The notes below the pieces were generated by a model that was not told where the DNA came from, did not search any database, and saw nothing but the letters and a program-made list of their open reading frames with translations. Both the position numbers and the translations under genes were made by a program. From positions 53,137,955 through 53,201,954 of the forward strand of contig OY755241.1 in NCBI GenBank assembly GCA_963576725.1: a stretch of DNA of 64,000 nt, in the 5' to 3' direction. The stretch comes from Azorinus chamasolen (taxonomy: Eukaryota > Mollusca > Bivalvia > Cardiida > Solecurtidae). How positions within the stretch are numbered: the stretch's first letter is position 1; the number at the start of each line of letters is the position of its first letter. Of the stretch, positions 1-12,049 are shown piece by piece.

Positions 1-907
1 TAAATAAAGGTATCCCCGCTGGACTTACCCACAACATAGACGACGGTGAACACAGGACAACATGTAAAACATAGCATAATAACTGTGACAATCCGTCAAA
101 TATGTACGCAATGACTTTGCTGAAGCCAGAGCACCTGCAGGTAAGCCGTTAAGGGCACGACAGGGAAAAAATAATACATGAGTCTGGTAAGCTCCTCCTG
201 TATCCAAGTTTAAGAGTATACCATCATAGAGTACTACCCTCGGCCTGTCATCGCGCAAGCAAAGAGGGAAGCGTAGCTACCGACTGTAAAAGGGTCGATA
301 ACCAAACATGCAGTGTGTTGCAATATAATAGGATCATAACCTTTCTTTTTAAATTTTTTAATGCGTTTTATAAACAAATCATGAAAATGGATATGACCCC
401 GAGTTTTCCTAAGTTTGTAGATAACATCCCCATAAAATTCTGGTTGAGAAATGCCTTGTCGCAGTAACGTCCGTAGATTGAAATTATATTTACTAATGAG
501 AGGTAAATTTCGATAATAAAATTTAGAAAAGGTTTTCCGAAGTTTGTGATATCTGTAACCTTGCTTAAGAAGTTTATCAGTTATAACTAAATTACGTCTG
601 TTAAAATCTTCGAGCAAAGAACAGGCTCGGGCAAACCTAATAAGTTGAGAAATATAAACACCATAAGATGTAGAACGTGGCACATCCCCATCTAGAAAAG
701 GATAATTAACAATTTTAAAATTAAAATCTTCTCTTTTATCATATACTTTGGACGAAACTTTATCATTTGTAATTGAAAGATTCAAATCTAAAAATGAAGC
801 ATTAATGTCAGATTGATTAGCTTTGTTTAAAGACAGTTCTTTTGGGTAGATTGAAGAAACCCTAGTATCAAAATAAGGATTATCTAAATTCAAAATATCG
901 TCTAAGT
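1..907 (-). mobile_element. Penelope-like retroelement (family A), 5'-truncated copy
   Basis: The minus strand reads the C-terminal two thirds of a reverse transcriptase (stop near 234). It begins inside the catalytic motif (LDDILNLDNPYF) and continues through the thumb region (conserved YDKR, FLDLNLS, QGYRYHKLRK and GDVIYKLRK). The upstream palm motif is missing because similarity stops near 907, which is a 5' truncation typical of target-primed insertions. The sequence from position 1 to 233 is the element's 3' region, which continues off the left edge. It is nearly identical base for base to 44805-45717. The RT style (GIPMGTNCAPL palm motif in sister copies) places it among Penelope-like elements; the clade is inferred. 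No GIY-YIG endonuclease domain is visible after the RT. Confidence 0.75.
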
Positions 908-1544
908 CACGCAAGGCTAATATGGGTAAACATAAGCTGATGATTACAGTCGAGATGCTATATATTTTTTATTGCATTGCAAAACACCCATAACACTAAT
1001 ATTCTTCATAAAACATGTTTGAGGCTCAATTCCTCTGCTGTAATTTCTTACAAGAAATGTGTTGTTCACATACATGTATATTGCAATATAATAGAAAAAC
1101 TTACTTTCCTACAACAGTTTACATTCTCATTAATATTCATAATTTTGAAATAATATTCATTATCTACATATTTATATACATGAACATCAATATCGCTGTT
1201 TCAGTCAGTATCAATCTCTATACTGGTTAACTAAAATAATCTCAGATAAAAAGAACAGCTCATTCAAGTGTGTTTATTTTACATCTCATTAATATTCATA
1301 CATATGCATTAATATTCAAGAACCCAAAGTAATGACCCTCTGCTCTTGTCAATGTTTGCTGTTCTGGTATTTTACGTAAAATAAATAATAGAAAAAATAG
1401 TACACTGTAAACAATGCTAAATATAGGGCTTATGTTAAATTGCTTATTCATTTACGCACGTTATATGCAAAATTAGCTTAAATATACATGTTTTAGAAAT
1501 ATTACATGAACCAAAGATGATTTCCTTTATTTGTATGTTGATAT
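908..1544. other. AT-rich spacer without a recognisable gene
   Basis: Very AT-rich DNA with several copies of ATTAATATTCAT-like words. A 71-codon open frame at 1015-1230 (+) is low-complexity and has no recognisable domain or splice context. Nothing else can be supported here. Confidence 0.6.
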
Positions 1545-2974
1545 TAAAACATTTAAATCTGAATTCAATAACTATTTGTATATTATTAGGCCTCTCAGAC
1601 TAAAAACAAACTCGTCAAACTAAAAACGCATTTTTTACTTCCCCATTAATATTCATAAAAATGCATTATAAGAATGCATTATATGTATTAATAGAATTAC
1701 ATATCATATTCAAGCTATATGTCTCTACTTTACGTTGGTTCTTACTTTGTCCTTCTATTGTCTCTAAAAGCAAAGTTATGAAGCATTTTCTTAATCAAGA
1801 TAGTTTCGAAAATTACCTCGGGTTACCATGGAAACCGTTTAATAAAAAATAGCTGGGGCAAAATTATTTTGGAAGACTGCTTAAAAGGTGTTTTGATGAC
1901 CCCAGCGAACAATTTAAGCCTGAATTCAATATTTTTTGTGCATTAATATGCCTCTAGGCTAAACAAAAAACTCATTTTTCTAAAAAAGCAGATTTTTTAT
2001 ACTTCCTCATTAATATTCATAAGCAATCATATTTAAATATTATTAAAATTATATACCATAATCAAGATATATGTCTCTACTTTACTTTGGTTTTTGTTTT
2101 GTCCTTCTATTACTTCTAAAATCTAAGTTATTATGCATTTTCTGAACCAATGATTTTGCGAAATTTACCTCCTCGCGTTGCCATGGAAACCGTTCAATAA
2201 AACATAGATAGGACAAAATTACTTTGGGGGAATGCTAAAAATGTGTCCTGATGACCCAAACAAACAATTTAAACCTGTATTCAATAATTTGTGTGCATTA
2301 ATAAGCCTATCAGACTAAACAACAAGCTCCTTTTTCTTAAAAAACGCATTTTCTACACTCTCATGAATATTCATAAGAATGTATTTATGAATATTAATTA
2401 AATTATATACCATATTCAAGCTATATGTATCTGCTTTACTTTGGTTCTTGTTTTGTCCTTCTATAACCTACAAAAGCAAAGTTAATACGCATTTTCTGAA
2501 CCAAGGATGTTTCGGAATTTACCTCGGGTTACCATGGAAACCGTTTAATAAAACATAGATTGGACAAAATTATTTGAGGAAATACTCATAATGTGTTCTG
2601 AGGACTCCAACAAACAACTTAAACCTAAATTCAATAATTTCTGTGCATTAATAAGCCTCTCAGACTAAAGAACAAACTCCTTTTTTCTAAAAAAATCACA
2701 TTTTTTACTTCCTCATTAATATTCATAAGAATGCATTTATGAATATTAATAAAATCATATATCATATTTAAGCTATATGTATCTGCTTTACTTTGGTACT
2801 TGCTTTGTCCTTCTATTGTTTTTAAAAACAAAGTTATGGCGCATTTTCTGAACCAAGGTAGTTTCGAAAATTACCTCGGGTTACCATGGAAACCGTTAAA
2901 TAAAACATAGCTGGGACAAACTTATTTTTGGGGGCATGCTCAAAATGTGTTCTGAGGACCCCAACGAACAATTT
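1545..2974. repeat. Tandem satellite, about 352-bp monomer, about four copies
   Basis: The landmark GTTACCATGGAAACCGTT (one copy has GTTGCC) recurs at 1822, 2177, 2528 and 2880, giving spacings of 355, 351 and 352 bases. Each monomer also carries TTCAATAATTT..GCATTAAT, a T-rich stretch followed by CATTAATATTCATAA, and TTTGTCCTTCTAT. Copies differ by scattered substitutions, so the array is moderately old. Open frames within it are chance. Confidence 0.9.
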
Positions 2975-3259
2975 GGTACCCATGAAAAAAAGTCCAGGGG
3001 GATGCTACGATAACCACTACTAGGACCCAGCCTACACTGATGGTCATATAGAGCCGAATAAATAATGTTAATAAAACTATATGATGAAATCAAATAAAGA
3101 CAATCTCACTAGATTATGTAAATGTCAGTCCCGATCAACAGGATTGTAAATAAAATAAGGACAAAACATAATCGAAATTCTAAAAATATACCTTTTAAAT
3201 TTTAGAATATATATTAATGGCTTTTAAACATTTAATGTATGACAATCATAAAACAATAC

Positions 3260-3511
3260 CTTGAACAAAGATGTAAAGGCTTCGCGACAATTGGTGCGTG
3301 ATGTAGTTGTTTGTTACAATACAAATGTATTCGCCAGTAGTGCCAATGTTAGCTTCTCCAAAATTCAAAGTCGCCGAATCCGCCACCATTTCACCATCCT
3401 TTTTCCATATCACTTCACATTGTGGTGAACAGTCTGGTATGCACTTAACGGATGGTATTTGGTCCTTCATCCTCAGCCAGTAAGCCGTTATACTTGGATC
3501 AAATCCTACCC
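3260..3511 (-). CDS. Ig-like domain exon of a secreted or membrane protein gene
   Basis: This minus-strand exon encodes about 84 residues of a classical Ig-like domain: a first Cys in SVKC, the core Trp in EVIWKKDG, and the second Cys in the signature TTGEYIC. The 3' splice donor is AAG|GTATTG (GT at 3259-3258). The acceptor is either CAG at 3514-3512 or an alternative AAG nine bases upstream (exon start 3520); both leave the exon in phase 1-1, as expected of an extracellular module. Exons at 6302-6541 and 12896-13237 on the same strand have the same phase, and a phase-1 signal-peptide exon lies at 27901-27955, so I infer a single gene. The exact family cannot be named. Later exons, if any, would lie left of this point or outside the window. 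Confidence 0.7.
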
Positions 3512-3653
3512 CTGATAGGTCTTATTTGAAAAAATACAGTTAATAACACTAAATCTGTTGGACAACTAAAACCAACTCCAACTTTCATGAATATTAATTA
3601 AATAAAACGTTGAATTACAAGTGTTATCATTGAGTAAATGATTTAATGGTTTG

Positions 3654-3956
3654 AAAATTCTGAAGGGTGCTGATCCCCCGAAAGCAAAAATTGCAACAGA
3701 AAAGGAGAAAATTGCAGACTCGGTTTTATTGAGTCTGTTCATGAGCAGTAATTGAATGTGCAACACTGCTCACATCCCTAGCACCGGCTTAAGCGGTATT
3801 CAACTTTCAGAACAATAAGTACTGAAATTCATGATCTCGAAGGATCAGAAGGTATAACAACACTGAGAATGAAGTACGGGGCGACGTTTTACGGCCGCCA
3901 CACAAGCAATTAACTACTACTACTGTTGTGAAGATTATAAATTCTGAAGGGTGGTT
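3654..3956 (+). repeat. S repeat (about 289 bp), complete unit
   Basis: The unit begins and ends with ATTCTGAAGGG. It contains GATCCCCCGAAAGCAAAA, AAAATTGCAGACTCGG, CACCGGCTTAAGCGGTATTC, a CTCGAAGGATCAGAAGG block and GACGTTTTACGGCCGCCAC. At least ten full or partial copies occur in this window in both orientations. Short open frames here (for example 3566-3766) are products of the repeat. Confidence 0.85.
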
Positions 3957-3970
3957 TTATTTAAGCCTAC

Positions 3971-4150
3971 AGTAGCATTTCACTACTGACCTTTCCAAGG
4001 CAGTAACTCTTCTTTCAATCTATGGCCTACATGTACTTTGTTTTGTATATGGTAAATGTTTTATGTCTTTTCGTGCGTTTCGTCATGTTTTGTCTTGAAA
4101 GTGTGCTGTTCATGTTTGATAATGTTTCTTTATCGTGCCCTTTTGTGTGT
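3971..4150 (+). mobile_element. 3'-end fragment of a divergent Penelope-like family
   Basis: CACTACTGACCTTTCCAAGG aligns with the conserved 3' module of families A and B (CACTGACCGTTCCAAGGCGG). A T/GT-rich stretch and a short GTGTGTCGCTCC..GCACGACTTG end follow. The divergence suggests a third subfamily. No RT remains here. Confidence 0.5.
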
Positions 4151-4787
4151 GTCGCTCCCTGCACGACTTGTATCGACGTTTATGTATGACACAGAGGGCA
4201 AACCCTGATCAAAGTGATCCCACAGGAGCCCTTTGGTCTGGATCTACAATTTTGCATTTGTCGTAAATTGTCGGTTCCCACACATTAAGTGTTAAAACCC
4301 ATCTCAGTTATTTATATACCGCTTTGATTATACTAAGGGGTAACGTCTATGAGTATTTACAGGGTTTCATAATTTATATTTCAAATAGTCCCTCAATTTG
4401 GAAGAGTCATGAGCGAAATACGTAATATTTGCATCCTAAATACCAGTTCAAACAACATTCTCATACCTGATGAGTACATAGATAATTATACATGTTTCCG
4501 CTGCGAATAGTGACTCAATATGTGACAACATTGATGTCATACTACATATCCACAAACATAGCTACACTCAATATTGACAGTTTCGAATTTCATCATGAAT
4601 ATTCACCAGACCGTGTCTCTTGAGTTTTGTGAGGATGGTACTCTACAGGAAATACATGTTTGCCCCTGTTCATCCTGTGCAGGTGTTCTCCTATCTTAAT
4701 TGACACCTTCATTTGCCTCACAATTTGATTGGTTCACTGGACGGTCGATGATATATACGAGTATCTCTAATTCGATACACATTACCC

Positions 4788-4880
4788 GTTATTATTATTA
4801 TTATCATCACTATTATACCACATTTATATAGCGCTCTTTTCACACAGGATATGTGCGTTCAAAAGCGTCTCACATAAATG
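4788..4880 (-). repeat. Probable LINE 3' tail with trinucleotide run
   Basis: An ATT/TAA trinucleotide run at 4791-4803 is followed by CATTTATATAGCGCTCTTTT and CGTTCAAAAGCGTCTCAC. This resembles the 3' UTR of a dispersed non-LTR element read on the minus strand. It may belong to the LINE coding remnant at 5600-5935, but the DNA between them is not diagnostic. Confidence 0.4.
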
Positions 4881-5599
4881 ATTTGCATGTACAAAACTGA
4901 GTATATATAATGCTTACAGAATATTTAAAACAAATGAAATTTAAGATAGAGATATCGATAAAAAATATTAAAAGTGGAATTAATTTAAGAATCATAAAAC
5001 AAAAATAAAATCAACATCATCCTTTTTTGTACGTTTGTTATGTCCGTAAATCATAGAAAAAAGACGCATGTTGTTACTATATTGTGTCAGACCACTCATA
5101 TTACTGAAACTGTAATGAAACATTATACATGTATATATCGTCAGTGTCGGTACGCCAGAACCACCTGGATTGGCATACAACACTATACCTAAGATATTGT
5201 CTTATTTATGTAGGACTATGGGTTAACAGAATAGGTCAATTTTGTAGCTAATGCATATAAACTACACAATGTAATACAAACATTACAAACAACCCACAAA
5301 TATATACACCCAGTATGCAAAACTGGCGAAGGAATATCATAAAATCAGTTCAGCCGACACTGAAATGAGGCACACAATGCCGCCCCGATCCGCAACCGGG
5401 CGGTTTCAAAGAGATCAGGGACTATCCCTATCGTCAAGATCTACCACCCGCACAACACAAGCCACACATCAAGCAGCGCCCACAAACAGCAGCGCGCAAC
5501 TAAAACAACACTTCTCAACCAATATTTTGCAAGAAGGAAATGATCGAAAAGAGGGGGATTTGAAAATGTCCTCAAAAGAGAATGGCAGGACCGACATTC
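4881..5599. other. Intronic spacer, nothing recognised
   Basis: No exon, RNA gene or dated repeat can be supported. An 87-codon plus-strand frame at 5365-5628 is Arg/Ser/Thr-rich, lies antisense to LINE-derived sequence, and has no domain. Confidence 0.5.
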
Positions 5600-5935
5600 C
5601 GTGGCTAAGGCGCAGTCATCGTGATTAATAGTTATTAGGTACATTTTCCTGTCATTGCAATGTCCCCGTAAAATAGGTTGAACAAATGAGTTTCTAGACA
5701 TTTTGTTAAGGATGCAAGTGAGCTGGCGTCTCTGATGCCTGACGGTAGAACATTCCAAAGTTTTAGAGCTGCATGCATGAACTCCTATCCCCATACTTTA
5801 ACATACAACTTCTCGGTACAACCAACGACACTGAACTACTTGCTGACCTTAACTCTCTGCGACGGCTGTACACGTCAAGCATGTCGACAATGTACTTGAG
5901 GGATTTATTGTGCATGGTGCATACTCAGTGTGATA
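5600..5935 (-). pseudogene. LINE ORF2 C-terminal remnant
   Basis: Minus-strand translation in two frames gives the standard end of a non-LTR retrotransposon ORF2: KSLKYIVDMLDVYSRRRELR, then SSSVSLVVPRS, then after a frameshift ALKLWNVLPSGIRDASS and THLFNLFYGDI. The LWN.LP.GIR pattern is characteristic of the post-RT region in CR1/Jockey-type LINEs. The frameshift makes it dead. It lies between Ig-gene exons at 3260-3511 and 6302-6541, so it is intronic. Confidence 0.65.
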
Positions 5936-6301
5936 AGAACTGAACCGTGCAATCAGTTGTTTGTTTCTCTTTTATTACAAAAAAAAAGAAGAAAATGTAG
6001 TTGAAATAAACACATAACAAATGCTTTTTAAATATATGGCTATCCAAAGTGCACAGTACACAAAAACTACAGTAATCACTAACAGCGGCGAGGGATCGAA
6101 TGTATATCATAAACCTGATTCAGGTCACTGATTCCGGTCGGGAAACAGTCCAGGTGTGGCCAGGAGTCAGTCTGATAAAAGTTATCAAAGAGAACCAAAT
6201 ATGTCGCTAACGAGAGAAACTACATATCTGGAAAGTTTTAAACAAAGCACTGCACTCTTTGAACGAAATATTTCATTGAAATTTCAGATTAGTATACTTA
6301 C

Positions 6302-6541
6302 ATGCTACATGAAGTACTGAAGTGATATTTGTTCTGTTCCCATTCGCATCGGCAATCTCATTTACGAATGTTTTATTGTTCAACTGTGGATGAACAAACA
6401 TATACGAGTATGGCGAATTAACCAACAGTCCGTCGAAGAACAAGGTCATATTCAATTTCATTCGTGTGAGAGTTTCAGTTTTCAAAGGAGAAAACTGATT
6501 CATATACACGGATGTTCCGGCTGTCTCTTCCTTCTGTATAT
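6302..6541 (-). CDS. Exon of the Ig-like protein gene, phase 1-1
   Basis: This 240-base exon is bounded by an acceptor TTTTATATTTGTAG| (AG at 6543-6542) and a strong donor GCAT|GTAAGT (GT at 6301-6300). Both ends are phase 1, so it joins in frame to 12896-13237 (G plus AT gives Asp) and to 3260-3511. It encodes 80 residues rich in N-glycosylation sequons (NMT, NKT, NRT, NIT), which supports an extracellular location. No conserved Cys pair is visible, so it may be a degenerate Ig-type or linker domain. The open frame continues upstream past the acceptor, but that stretch is intronic on splice and phase grounds. Confidence 0.65.
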
Positions 6542-6759
6542 CTACAAATATAAAACCGTTTGTTGTATAGGTTATACAGTATTGGAGACCGATTGTTAAA
6601 AAACTAGCCAATATAAGTATCAATCTTGTATTCTCCACAAACTTATTTTTAGCCGGAGTTTATGAGAAAAATCTTGGCATATAGTTTGGCGAAAACCCGG
6701 CAGGCGGGCTTCGTGTAGGTGGGCGTTCGGGCGGTGGTCCATCTTTAACAAAACTTCTA

Positions 6760-7335
6760 ATGTACTTAAGCTAGACAATCTATATTTGGTAGCTTGGGTG
6801 AGGGCCTTTCACTTGATACAAGTATATATGCAATCACGTCAAGTTCAAGGTCACTATTTCCAAAACTTTGCCGTTTTTACAAACTTTAACATTGCTATAA
6901 CTTCTGAACTACAAATGCTACGCAATTCATCGTTGGTATACAGATGGCTTTGGTAAAGGCCTTTCAGTTGATATAAAGATATTTGAAATTAGGTCAAGGT
7001 CACTATTTTGACTAGTTGGCCATCATTGGAAAACTTTTGAACCACATATGCTATACAATTCATATACGGTATGGAGATAGCTTTAGTGAAGGCCACAATT
7101 TTGAAAACTTGACTGTTTTAACAAACTTTATCATTTTGCTATAACTTGTGATCCACGATCGCAAGGCAATTCACTTTTGGTATTCCGATAGCTTAGGCAA
7201 AGACCTTACAGATGACATAAAGATACCTGAAATCAAGTCAATGTCACTATTTTGAAAACTTGGCTGTCATTCAAAAGTGTTAGAACTTTTGAACTACATA
7301 TGCTAGACAAATTATGTTTGGTATGCATATAGCTT
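6760..7335 (+). repeat. Degenerate tandem repeat, about 150-bp unit
   Basis: Units share AAGGTCACTATTTT, a GCTATAACTTCTGAACTAC-like block, ACAATTCAT, and TTGGTATACAGATGGCTT followed by GGCCTTTCAGTTGATATAAA. Landmarks recur near 6848, 6996 and 7241. The array lies in an intron of the Ig-like gene and shows no coding potential. Confidence 0.7.
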
Positions 7336-8340
7336 GGGGATATTTTAATTAATGAATCCGGCTTTAAAGTGCTTTCCACAGTTTTTACTTGTTTTATCTA
7401 ATGTGGATATATGGTAACACTCATAGTATATATAATATGTTGGATCACAATATTGATGAAATAAAATATTAATTTTGTTACACACAACATATGCATCAAT
7501 AACGTCGGTGAGTTGCGCAAATATCATCGTATCTGCAAATGAGGAGAGAGCATACAGTGTGTTTTATTGCACTTATTTCCTGCCTTACTGTAGTAAATAT
7601 ATACCAGTTTAACACTATACACGTGATTTTGATAAATGCCATTGTTAATGGTAAACTGCAGTTACAGGATTTACGTACATCTAGTATCTTTTTCAAAAAG
7701 CATAAAATTATGTTTTTATTTTCTGTCTAACTGAATGTTTTCCTGTAAACAGATACTGGTCAACACTATGAACGGAATGTAGAGTTCACGGTTAACGGTA
7801 AAATGCAATTATGGAATTAACGTGCAAACGTAGTTTTCTACTAATTCTCGAATCTGAATTACGTAACGTGATGTGTGAACTTATTTAACAACCCGTCTTT
7901 TCAGATACGTGAGTTTCACAGTTTTATACTTTCATTGTTAGAAAAAGTAATGAACACCTTGTAATATTATAACACCTTCAACATATACTTTTATGTTGGA
8001 GTTGTTTTCTTTGTAAAAATGCTGACAATCCAACAAGGCGTGTTTCTATTTTCAGGTACGGAATGTGTGCAGCAAAAAAGACGATACCAGTTACAATACA
8101 GTGGTTTGGTCACATGTCCATTTTTTCATCATTTCATTGGCATTAAGCTCTTTCATCTTCATAGAATGTACGTATTTTGTACTTAAAGAAATATGTGTGT
8201 AATGTTACGACGTGTTAAAGTGCATACAAACTTGAGACACGTAAGGTAAACTGACAGATGCAAAATACATCGATTTACGGTCATATTCGGTTAGCCAGTG
8301 CAATTCCAAATTCACTAATAGCTTGAAATATAATTAAAAA
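7336..8340. other. Intronic spacer, nothing recognised
   Basis: AT-rich DNA with 60 to 66-codon open frames on both strands at 7345-7730. They overlap one another and have no domain, splice context or codon signal. Nothing is supported. Confidence 0.5.
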
Positions 8341-8360
8341 TGGTCACTTTCCAGTAACAA

Positions 8361-8616
8361 CAAAGAAGATTTAAGAGTCAAACTTTGAAATGGAAAATGG
8401 GACAAATTGTACAGATTGATGCAGAAGATGAGGATATGGAAGTGACATTCATGCAAAACTCAAAAGATCTGTTTCAATGGCCTAAATATGAAGACAAAAT
8501 ATGGATGAACTTGTCCGATGTTTTATGCAGTGTGCCGGAACTTAAAGCGACCGGTAGAACAAAGCGCATGTAATAAGTTGGCTGAATGTGATATTCAGCG
8601 AATCAAAAGTGCATAA
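8361..8616 (+). pseudogene. C-terminal remnant of a transposon-type protein
   Basis: The open frame from about 8361 reads a compact C-terminal domain: GQIVQIDAEDEDMEVTFMQ, then FQWPKYEDKIWMNLSDVLC and VPELKATGRTKRM. A one-base shift at about 8571 then restores KLAECDIQRIKSA and a stop at 8614-8616. The pattern of a short basic/acidic beta segment, an FxWPxxxD motif, and TGR near the end resembles C-termini of transposon-associated proteins in invertebrate genomes; I recognise the style, not the family. An upstream in-frame stop at 8355 and the frameshift mark it as decayed. Confidence 0.45.
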
Positions 8617-8889
8617 TTGCTAAGCTGTTAGTGAGCAGTAACAAATGGTAGCAATCATGTGTCTAACCAATTACCTTACTTCATTAATGACGTATCATAG
8701 ACTGTCATGATAGCCGGATATAGGCGAACGATCCGCATATTTTAGAAGCTTTGGAGCAGTTCTTAGTAGTAGATGTATTAAATTATTTTCATTGTAAAAG
8801 GTACAATATATAGTTCGCTTACAGTGACCTACTTCCTACTGCTGTCCTTGTGTTTACACAACTCGGTTCAAAAGCCCAAAACCCAACTC

Positions 8890-8970
8890 ACTCAAAAGCC
8901 CAATTGTGGCTTATGTTGATTGTTATATATCTTGCCGACGTTAAATAAAACTTATCTTATCTTATCTTTA
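8890..8970 (+). repeat. SINE/LINE-like 3' tail with TTATC repeats
   Basis: AAAAGCCCAATTGTGG.. is followed by TTGCCGACGTTAAATAAAAC and then CTTATCTTATCTTATC. This is a retroposon 3' end carrying a pentanucleotide tail. The body upstream is too degraded to assign. Confidence 0.5.
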
Positions 8971-10320
8971 ACTATGCTTGTAACTGGTAGGTATTTAAGC
9001 TTATTGGGACCCCTAATGCTGTTTGACACTTGTTCAAAAAGTTCTCAAAAGCTTGACCGAATCGAACGTAATCACACAACAGATATATCTTAACGGACAT
9101 TATTTCAGGGTGGGTAATAAGTGGGTAAGAGTGAGTTTATAGTTACAGCAATTTGACTGGGTATACAGCGTGGCTGACCGGTGTTTATGGTGTATTTCCT
9201 GAGGCGTAGCAGAAGACATTTGCTGAAGTATTCTTACGATATACACGATCCATACAACACCGTATAACCTGTTAAATTACCGTGTAACTAATTAATTACC
9301 CTTAGTGAGTGCCTTACGTTTCCATCCAATCAGCGAGCCACATTCTTGGTATTTTATAAAATCGACTCTAACTTTCAAAGATTAACATTCCAGCGCGCAC
9401 GTGCAACAGAACTTCGCCCACTCAGAATAATGAATGAGTTTCTGTTTTTAGTATGATGTTATCGCCACGCGAACGAGAGTACACACGTGTTCATGCGTGT
9501 ATTTAACGAGGGGAGGAAGATTATGTACAATGAACTTGAAAGCAGAATTATAGTAATTCGGCTGTCGTGGCCTAAATTGGACAAACAAATTACGAAACAC
9601 CAATCTGATGAAGCAGGATTATCGAAAGGTTATTATTCTCCCAAGATTCTATGCATAATGAATATTTAGTAAGCTGTGTTTATATTTATGGGGCATGTCT
9701 AAGGTTTTCATTATTCGGTAGCAAACTGAATATTTAAATCTATAAATAAACATGTGCAAACCCAGTAGGAGCTGTCAGATATGGGTCTTCTCGGCTTTCA
9801 GAGTCGTCAAAAGGCGTCACTGTAAGGTAAAATGTTTGTTAACATATGAACAAAAGAATATTAATCTAATGTAAGAACTTTTGAACCGACCCAATGTCCT
9901 AAAATATAGAAATAAGATATGTTTAAACTAACAGAATGTTATGTTTTCTTTAATATCTATATACCCATTGCAATTAAAGACAGATTGCTGTCGGCCATTA
10001 TTATTTCGATTAAAGAGAATTGTTTTACACACGTATTGGAAATATAATTATGGTGTCGTGAGACAGCCAAAGAAGGCAATGTTTACAAGGAAAATGCGCG
10101 AAACCAGTTTCACTGTGTAGATTTTCATAACATGACCACGTGAGAAAACAAGGACGACGTTTGTTTGCTTGGCGGGGTTTTCAGGGCATTTCGCATAGTA
10201 AGGGGTGTACCTGTAGGTGTACCATAATCACGTGACTATATACATTAGTACCGGTGCTCAGTGGGCGGGCTTATAAACTCATCCTGTTGGGCAATCACTA
10301 AATCGGGTATAAACTGCAAT
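8971..10320. other. Intronic spacer, nothing recognised
   Basis: Mixed AT-rich sequence. The 60-codon open frame at 9487-9669 (+) has no domain. No splice-bounded exon in phase with the Ig-like gene could be found. Confidence 0.4.
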
Positions 10321-10324
10321 CTTC

Positions 10325-10845
10325 GACAATAATAAATTCTGAAAGGAGGTGGTCCCCCGAGAGCAAAAATTGCAACACAAGAACAGTAATTGAAAGTGCA
10401 ACACTGCTCACGCTCCCTAGCACCAGCTTAAGCGGTATTCAATTTCTCAGAACAAAAAGTACTGAAATTCATGATCTCGAATGATCAGAAGGTATAACAA
10501 CACTGAGAATGAAGTACGGGACGACGTTTTACGGCCGCCACACAAGCACTTAACACCTGCTTTTGTGAAGATTATAAATTATGAAAGGAGATGATCCCCC
10601 GAGAGCAAAAATTGCAACACAAAAAGAGAAAATTGCAGACTCGGTTTTATTGAGTCTGTTCATGAACAGTAATTGAAAGTGCAACACTGCTCACACCCCC
10701 CAGCACCAGCTTAAGCGGTATTCAATTTTCAGAACAAGAAGTACTGAAATGCATGATCTCGAAGGATCAGAAGGTATAACACTGAGAATGAAGTACGGGG
10801 CGACGTTTTACGGCCGAAACACAAGCACTTAACACCTGCTGACGG
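10325..10845 (+). repeat. S repeat, two tandem units
   Basis: Two head-to-tail S units share the internal junction GTGAAGATTATAAATTATG near 10565. The first has an internal deletion just after GCAACACAAGAACAG. Both keep GACGTTTTACGGCCG at their ends. The tandem arrangement shows the roughly 280-base period directly. Confidence 0.85.
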
Positions 10846-11059
10846 CCTAAAACGCTTCGTTTCGCTCGCGTTATCGGTCGTCTTATTTTCGAAGAATGCA
10901 GTTTATAAACTCTAACCGATATGTAAAATATTTATATGCCTACTACTTAGGATGTCCACGCATGATGTCGTGTTACAGACGGCTATTACTACTCGACAAT
11001 GTCATCGCTGCATGATATTATACCTTTCACACCGTTTGTTATGGTGATTTGAAATAAGT

Positions 11060-11337
11060 GTCAGGCCAGAATGTCCGTTAAAATCCCAAGTGGTGGTTTT
11101 GCCGCTGACCGTTTTAAGGCGGTACTTTCTTTGTCACCCTTACTTTTATGCTTGTCTAGTGTCTCTGTACGTGTGCGTTTGTTGATTTTTGTGTGCTTGT
11201 GCGCGAACGTGCGTGCGTGTGTCTGTATATATGCGTGTTTGTGTATGTATGTGTCACTTTTTTCTATGGATGTTTTGGTCGTGGTTGCGTTTGTGTTTTG
11301 CTTTTCCTGCTTGACCTTACTACGTCTTTTCAATTAA
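11060..11337 (+). mobile_element. Penelope-like family A 3'-end fragment
   Basis: GTGGTGGTTTTGCCGCTGAC and CGTTTTAAGGCGGTACT match the conserved 3' module. A GT-rich segment follows, and then TTTTCCTGCTTGACCTTACT and CTTTTCAATTA, as in copies at 21075-21305 and, reversed, at 44450. Open frames of 88 and 90 codons on opposite strands are low-complexity products of the GT-rich DNA. Confidence 0.7.
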
Positions 11338-11439
11338 CAGCTACAAAAGAGTATGACTTATTGACTCATTGAGTACACTAGCGATAGGTGAATACAGTAT
11401 GTCCAATTAAATGTTTTTTCGTTCTACATGCACTTTACC

Positions 11440-11765
11440 ATTGTATTTGCCGTCGCGGCTGTTGTAGATTAGTCGGAGAGGGGATACGTTTATTTACACT
11501 GTTTTTCTTTTAGGGTGGGGATGGAATAAGAGTGAGGTTGGGCGCCCATAAATCTGTTTAACCCCCCAGTGACTTTTGTCACTGACCGTTCCAAGGCGGT
11601 GCTTCCATCTTCCTCCTATTGTATGTTTGTTTTGTCTTTGTGTGTATCTTGTTGTTTTTTCTACCTATATACATTTGCTTTTTCCTTGTGTTGCTGTTCG
11701 GGTGGGTGTTTGTTCTGTATGTGGTGTTTCCTGCATGACTCATTTTTGTACCTTTACTTAACGGG
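11440..11765 (+). mobile_element. Penelope-like family B 3'-end fragment
   Basis: The fragment contains GATTAGTCGGAGAGGGGATA, TGGGCGCCCATAAA, the module CAGTGACTTTTGTCACTGAC with CGTTCCAAGGCGG, and the terminal TGCATGACTCATTTTTGTAC. The same order occurs reversed at 15673-15990 and 22797-23108. No RT is left. Confidence 0.75.
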
Positions 11766-12049
11766 CATGCACTTTCTCTAAAAATTGACCAGTCTGAAAC
11801 GATGCACGTTTTATATTTTTAACATATTTCCGATTTAATACGCACGTAAACACGTATGATAACAGAGATCGGATCAAGAGTTTTTCTTCAGGATAATAAC
11901 TTGGACGGGGCCAAATTTGCCACCGCTGAAAAGGATTATATGTGCAGCAAAATTATAGCAAACGTAAGCTTCTTCTTTCGATATTTCTGTCAAACATCTG
12001 AATGTAGGACATCCTTCGAAATTAACAGAAGCAATGTTAAAGAGAAAGT

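Noticed and set aside
1545..2974. CRISPR-like array
   Set aside because: Spacing is regular, but the whole 352-bp unit is repeated with no unique spacers, and the DNA is eukaryotic.
5365..5794. 87- and 117-codon overlapping frames
   Set aside because: The minus frame is a shifted reading of the LINE C-terminal remnant and the plus frame is its antisense.
11061..11337. 88- and 90-codon frames on opposite strands
   Set aside because: Products of GT-rich Penelope 3' DNA; no domain and same sequence class as 21127-21351.
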